Position numbers and translations under genes: made by a program. Below, in pieces: positions 59,001 through 64,000 of a stretch of DNA of 64,000 nt; within the stretch, counting starts at the first letter, position 1; each line of letters starts with the position of its first letter. The DNA is from Chlorokybus atmophyticus (Eukaryota; Streptophyta; Chlorokybophyceae; Chlorokybales; Chlorokybaceae). The notes beneath the pieces are model-generated. The model saw only the letters and a program-made list of their open reading frames with translations. It was not told the origin of the DNA and did no database searches. The stretch is from contig RHPI01000003.1 in assembly GCA_009103225.1 (NCBI GenBank), positions 49,126 to 113,125 on the forward strand, read 5' to 3'.

Positions 59001-62000
59001 AATTTTGACATATGCATTGTAAAGACTGTGCAAGCTGGCAACTTACTATCAACGCCTTTCTTGCGCAGGTCTGTTCTTGAGAACCCTGCAGATGTCAAGG
59101 AGCTCATCCCCGAGTTCTACTCTGGTTCAGGAGATTTTTTACTGAACACGAGAGGGCTCGCATTAGGCAAGCACCAGTTAGAGCAACCGACACATCAATG
59201 CAGAGTTGGATAAATGATCTGCATGCACTCAAACCTGCTGACCCTGTGCAGGTTCTAAGCAGGGAGGGGAGACCCTAAATGATGTCACCTTGCCTGCTTG
59301 GGCTCCGAGCCCAAAAGCATTCATCAACATGCAGCGCAAGGCGCTGGAGTCCGGGCACGTGTCAGCCAACTTGCATCACTGGATTGACCTCATCTTTGGG
59401 TACAAGCAGCGAGGTCTGAGGAGTGCCAAACACTGCAATACTGCACTTTGTAGCCATCATAAAGCTATTCAGTGCCTGTTGCCAAGCACAGTTCTGGACC
59501 TGGTGGTTTGATTTGTATGTTAATGTGCAGTGCCGTTACAACAGTGTATGATGTGTAATCGCACTCCAGAGTGACCAGCAAACGCATGGGCACGCAGGTG
59601 AGGCTGCCGAGGCCGCTAACAACGTGTTCGTCCACTTGACATACGATGGCGCCGTTGACATCGATTCTGTGCGCGATCCAGTTGAGCGAGCTGGACTTGA
59701 GGCCCAGGCAGGTGCAGCATTCAGTTGCATGTGTCACAGCTGCTGCTGCAGCCCAATCCAGCTCTATGAAGCGCTACGTAGTTGGTGATGAGTGGTTGTC
59801 TGCATACAGATCAATGAGTTTGGTCAGACTCCAAGGCAGCTCTTCTTTACAGCTCACGCGCCTCGTCTGAGGCAGTCAGAAGCGACTGGTAATGTCTACA
59901 GGCTGAGTGATGTCCGCCGTACTGGTTGCCTGTTTGGGGCTACGTGCATTGTAATTAGGACCTGCGTACACCGTTGTCCAACCTCAGTTACGCTTTGCAG
60001 CTGAAGACTGCTCGCAAGAAGAGGACACGACACTTGGCCTCATTGCACGCGTGGTTGCAGCCACAGGGGCTGACTTGTCAACACCACCAGCGGTAAGGCT
60101 GGGTTGTAGTGCAAGTTTTCGTGCTGGACGGTGTTGGTAAACAGCCATGCAAGATGCTAGGAGTTGTGTATAATTATAAAGTCAACCACATGAACAGCAT
60201 TTTTAAAATGAGGAAATCAGGCGAATCAATGCATTGCATCTATAGGACTTAGAATGCCGTTATCATTATAGGCGTCATCACTTGATAACGGCCCTTCATC
60301 AAACTCTACTGCTTCCGCATCCGCGGAAAGTAGTAAACCAGTGGGTGCAGCTGGCATAAAGCGTCCGCTCAGCGATCAGCTTTGGCAACAGCTTCTTCGA
60401 GGCAACCACAGGTGAGTACCGCCGTGATGCTCTCGACTACAGGTGACAATGCAAAGCAGCACACACGTGATGCCTATGTTTCCGCAGGGCAGTGAGGTTG
60501 CATCGCGAGACTGTCAGTGGGGTGCAAGTTGTGGGGGACGAGTTGTACACATGCGGACACGACGCCTTCTTGAAAGTGTATTCTCTCACAAGCAACACAC
60601 AAGTGGGTTTGCAGAGGCTCTTGCTCTGTATGTGACTGACTTCCATTCCACAAAGCAACCACGCAGTTTCAAGAAATTTGTGGTGTCGCAACAGGTGAGA
60701 GCAGGAAGAGTGGGTGAGCTACCGCTATCATCTCTGGCAGTCTCTACAAGCGATGAGTCAAAGGCAGAGTTGGTGTGGCTCGCCTCCTATGACAACAGCA
60801 TGTAAGTGTACGCATGCAGTGCTCTGGGCTTGATGGCTGCTTGCTGATAGCGTCTTGGCAGTTATGCGTATTCCAGTGTATATGGACGAGTTGTGGGCTC
60901 CCTGCAAGCACATGATGCGGCGGTGTCACGTGTCGTGCTAACTGACAGGTTGAGGACTATCAAGATTTACACAAGCATGCTGTGTTGCATGCGTCGATTG
61001 ACTGAATGCTGGTGTGTTGGTTAGTCAGCTGTTTTCGGCCTCATGGGATGCAACAGTAAAGGCATGGGACACATCTACAACCGGAATGGGAGCCCGCTTG
61101 CCGACACACGTACGTTACCATATGCTGTATTACAGACCACCGCAAATAGGCACACCTTTGGATGTATCCAACTTTGGTACACAGGAAATGGCAGAGCATG
61201 AGTCGATGGTGGTTAGCTTAGACGCCACAACCAATGGGTCATGGGTGCTGTCAGGTATGCTCTCTCACACGTCAACGCTCACATGGGAGCAAGACGGTTG
61301 TCCGTGATCCCCAAAGGGTGTAGCACTGTTGTGGTTTACACATGAATATGCTGCTGATCCTGTTGCATTACTGTGTGCTGTGCTGTGCTGTGCTGTGCTG
61401 TTGCGCGTCTTGCAGGTGTTGACATGTGTACATGTTATTGCATGTGTAGGGTCAGAAGAGGGTGTGGTGATCGCATGGGATCCGCGAAGCGCTCATTCCT
61501 CATGGATAGCAAATGTTGGAGACGGTGCATGCGTATCGGACCTTTCAATCACGCAGGACGAGCGCTATGCTGTCACCGCAGGTACTTGCTGCCATTCATT
61601 CCGTTGGTTTCACTCATGCGTCACGGACTTGTACACCAGTGCAGCTCGCACCATTTGTCATGGGCTGGTGCAGTCCTGGGGTGCGTGCGTGCGTGCAGTA
61701 GCCATGTATGTTTATAGAGGCATGCTTTGTGATGGATAAGTCAATTACACTATTGGCCTTGGATCAATGTCACGAGTTTGCCAAATTTGTGCTGTCAGAC
61801 TTGCGTACATCATGCACGCATTGTTCTGGTATAAACCAAGGCAGGTGCCACATGGTTGTCAGCTTTCTCACCTGCATGTGCGACAGCCAGCCCAGTGTTG
61901 AACTGAATGAACTCTTGTGCTGCTCATACACACTTTAGCATTTTTCGCTGCAGGCGGTGATGGTATGTTGAGACTGCTGGACCTGCGCACGAGCGGTGCT

Positions 62001-62403
62001 GAGCTTTCATCAATGGACTGCGAGGACCCGCTTAAGAGCTGCGCGACGGATGGACGCTGCGGCTTCGCTGGAAGGTGTGTCAGACCACTTAATTTGTTTC
62101 ACTGTGTGCACACACTTGCAGTCACATTTTACAACTCGTTCACTTCTGTCATCTGCGGGTATTCATCCTTGTGTGGGTTCTGTGTTGTGCAGTGATGCAG
62201 GGAGGATACATTGGTGGCCAATGTGGCGCAGTCATAGCAGCAGCGCGTCCGACATTGAGTGGAGCGAGGAAGAGGTCCCAAAGTACAAGGACACTGGTTC
62301 AGCCAGTCCTGTAACGTCGATCATGGTTGCTGCGGCAGAGAGTGGCGATTGCATGCTGGTGGGAGGTGCTGATGGGCAAGTGCGGATATACATGGCATCT
62401 TGA
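56050..62403 (+). CDS. FAN/NSMAF-class BEACH-WD40 protein
   Basis: 1020-residue cytosolic scaffold of the GRAM/PH-BEACH-WD40 class; animal FAN/NSMAF links TNF receptor to neutral sphingomyelinase. 23 exons: 56050-56180, 56516-56780, 57045-57137, 57421-57495, 57621-57683, 57757-57873, 57923-58055, 58203-58354, 58435-58563, 58669-58850, 59069-59166, 59252-59413, 59598-59707, 59810-59888, 60001-60092, 60272-60411, 60488-60602, 60656-60801, 60862-60948, 61025-61254, 61450-61581, 61954-62074, 62193-62403. N-terminus has [11 protein letters not shown]. The GRAM-like part reads [26 protein letters not shown] (about 293-600) has [61 protein letters not shown] and [14 protein letters not shown]40 repeats follow ([12 protein letters not shown]). 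Introns at 59167 and 59708 begin GC. Frame and phases close exactly to the stop. Confidence 0.9.
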
Positions 62404-64000
62404 ATTTCAATCCATCTAGCAGTTCACTGCGCGTACAGGCCTGTGCACGTGTTCCTTGCGCATTGCAAGCATTTGCATGCAATGCGTATGAAGTCATTGT
62501 CCGTTAAGTAAAAGCTGGTCTTACAGTGTTAGCAACTTGTGGGGTGCCACCTCCTTGACTACCCTGCTGCCATACACTTGCATGGGCATGCACACATGGA
62601 GGCACGCGCACATGTTCAGAAGTTCATGTGCCGCACGAACCCGCAAGGATGGTCCCTGCCAGTGATCTGCATTGCTTGGGCTTCGGAGTGTCGTCCAACC
62701 AGCAGTGCTCTTGGAACGGCTGCTTGAGGACCAGCAACAGGACTTGATATTATGCGCCCGTATGATCACTTTGGACGGCATGAACATGAAGAGCTCGCCT
62801 GAACCGTGCAGCTGTGCAACCATTCAGACATGCCTAAGTAGTCTGCAAGCATTGCGTAGGCTTGCTTTCCTAAAGCCAAATAAAGATGTCGTCCCTTGCT
62901 CCAAGCTTGCACTGCAGTCCTATCACTGGTCACCCCTCAGCTGTAATCAAGGTCAACAACACAAGTACTAGTGCGTTCACCCGTGGCACAACCACATGTC
63001 AATGTACAGATGTTACAATGTTGGCATTGTGCCTGTTTATCAGAGCCCAGGATGTTGTTATTGCATTACCTCACATGTGCAGTGCAAATTTTGTTCTGGA
63101 TTGGCTTACGTGTAAATACATGCATCGTACACTATTAACTTGTATTCAAGTTTGTGGCTCCCTACTTTTGATGCACGATGCACAACATTTGCTACGCTTG
63201 CAATGCGTGATCATGCCAAGTGTAGCTGCTCATGTGCAAACATGGGCTTTGTTATCTAGATATTCACATCGCGCATCGTTGTGTACATTATGAATAAATT
63301 AGATAAACTCTTTCAAATACATATTGGCTAGCTATTCATCATACAATGTGCTTCATCTGTATGAAAGTTTCTCGGATATTGTGCATACATTCAACATCTC
63401 CGCATTATGGCATCGGCGCTAAGTTATGTGGACCATGAGCATTCTTCAGCGTGTTTTTTTACTACGCAATCGGTCTGTCCTTCAACAACTACTACAACTC
63501 TGCTGCGCTATAGTGCTGCTATTTGGTTGCTGTGCTGCTACCGCACACTCGTTCGCTATTGGCACTTGTAATGCTGAATACATGCGTATTTGTAAAGATG
63601 TGCAAATTCAAGTTGTATTCAACATCCCATTGCACGATGTCAACCCTTTACACAATTTATGGCACTTCCATACGTCGTGCATATGTTCAGCAGGTCAGTC
63701 GCGCGCTGATAGCTCTAGTGCTGCACTGTGACATCAGCGTTGAGATGATTATAAGCTTCAGCAACGTGTTCTACGTGATCTGCTATCCGTTTTTAAAAAG
63801 TACACCCACCACCAACCATCATCCACGTAATTTCTTACACATATACATATAACTCTACTTTGAAATGTATATGTGTACAATGCTTTTTATTATAATAAAT
63901 TTATCAATTAATTGTGTGCATGTTTTTCACCTGTGTGTGTATGATCTCACAGTAATGAGCAGGATCGGTAACGGCAAAGTCGCTGGCCAGCCCCCCCCCC
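62404..64000. other. 3' flank of the BEACH gene to window end
   Basis: Presumed 3' UTR then spacer. DNA becomes AT-rich after 63250. No exon series was recognised; ORFs at 62521-62971 and 63426-63852 lack domains and splice context. The last 10 bases are all C, which may mark a contig end. Confidence 0.5.

Noticed and set aside
1-64000. CRISPR arrays, operons, Shine-Dalgarno sites and bacterial mobile elements
   Set aside because: Tandem repeats here lack regular spacers, and all genes show spliceosomal introns; the window is nuclear eukaryotic DNA.

Overview
This is a nuclear window from a green-lineage eukaryote, most likely a streptophyte or other green alga. The evidence is an NAP1 with the plant CKQQ farnesylation tail, plastid-targeted LEA, FAX/TMEM14 and LptF/LptG-like proteins, a plant-type ISS1/VAS1 aminotransferase, a SUF4/BuGZ zinc-finger protein, an MYB98-like R2R3-MYB, a GT29 sialyltransferase-like protein, and promoters with telo-box and ABRE/DRE-like motifs. 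The genus cannot be fixed from sequence alone. Every host gene I could resolve is intron-rich (4 to 23 coding exons), so most long single-frame ORFs here are shadows. I rebuilt gene models by joining exons at GT-AG (sometimes GC-AG) junctions that keep frame and match the protein family. Coordinates give ATG to stop, with exons listed in the evidence.

Layout. 0.36-4.6 kb: N-myristoyltransferase (-) and NAP1 (+), divergent. 6.1-7.6 kb: plastid LEA-like gene (-) with a stress-type promoter, then an initiator tRNA-Met (+). 8.1-16.6 kb: a decayed PIF/Harbinger transposon with a DDE transposase and a SANT/trihelix accessory gene. A second transposon (family B, copy B1) sits inside an intron of that accessory gene. 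16.6-27.4 kb: AT-rich repeat-dominated DNA with a pogo-like transposase remnant, a shorter family B copy (B2) and an 81-nt poly-G tract. 27.6-30.1 kb: R2R3-MYB (+). 31.6-34.7 kb: cytochrome P450 (-). 37.4-40.0 kb: SUF4/BuGZ zinc-finger gene (-), divergent from ISS1/VAS1 aminotransferase (+, 40.4-43.6 kb). 45.0-48.2 kb: GT29 glycosyltransferase (-) with an extensin-like proline stem. 49.9-52.3 kb: LptF/LptG-like permease (-), divergent from a U2 snRNA gene (52.5 kb, +). 54.1-55.9 kb: FAX/TMEM14 fatty-acid-export-like gene (-), divergent from a 23-exon FAN/NSMAF-class BEACH-WD40 gene (+, 56.0-62.4 kb). The window ends in a poly-C run.

How the genes fit together. Host genes are mostly housekeeping: protein lipidation, chromatin assembly, splicing, plastid lipid export and membrane traffic. 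They are packed as divergent pairs sharing 150-370 bp promoters, and the three protein-gene pairs of this type each carry a telo-box or near telo-box. No operon, CRISPR or bacterial-type system is present. The most unusual material is the nested transposon, the unclassified family B elements, recurrent GC-AG introns, a P450 without the usual I-helix acid-alcohol pair, and a glycosyltransferase with a cell-wall-protein-like stem.
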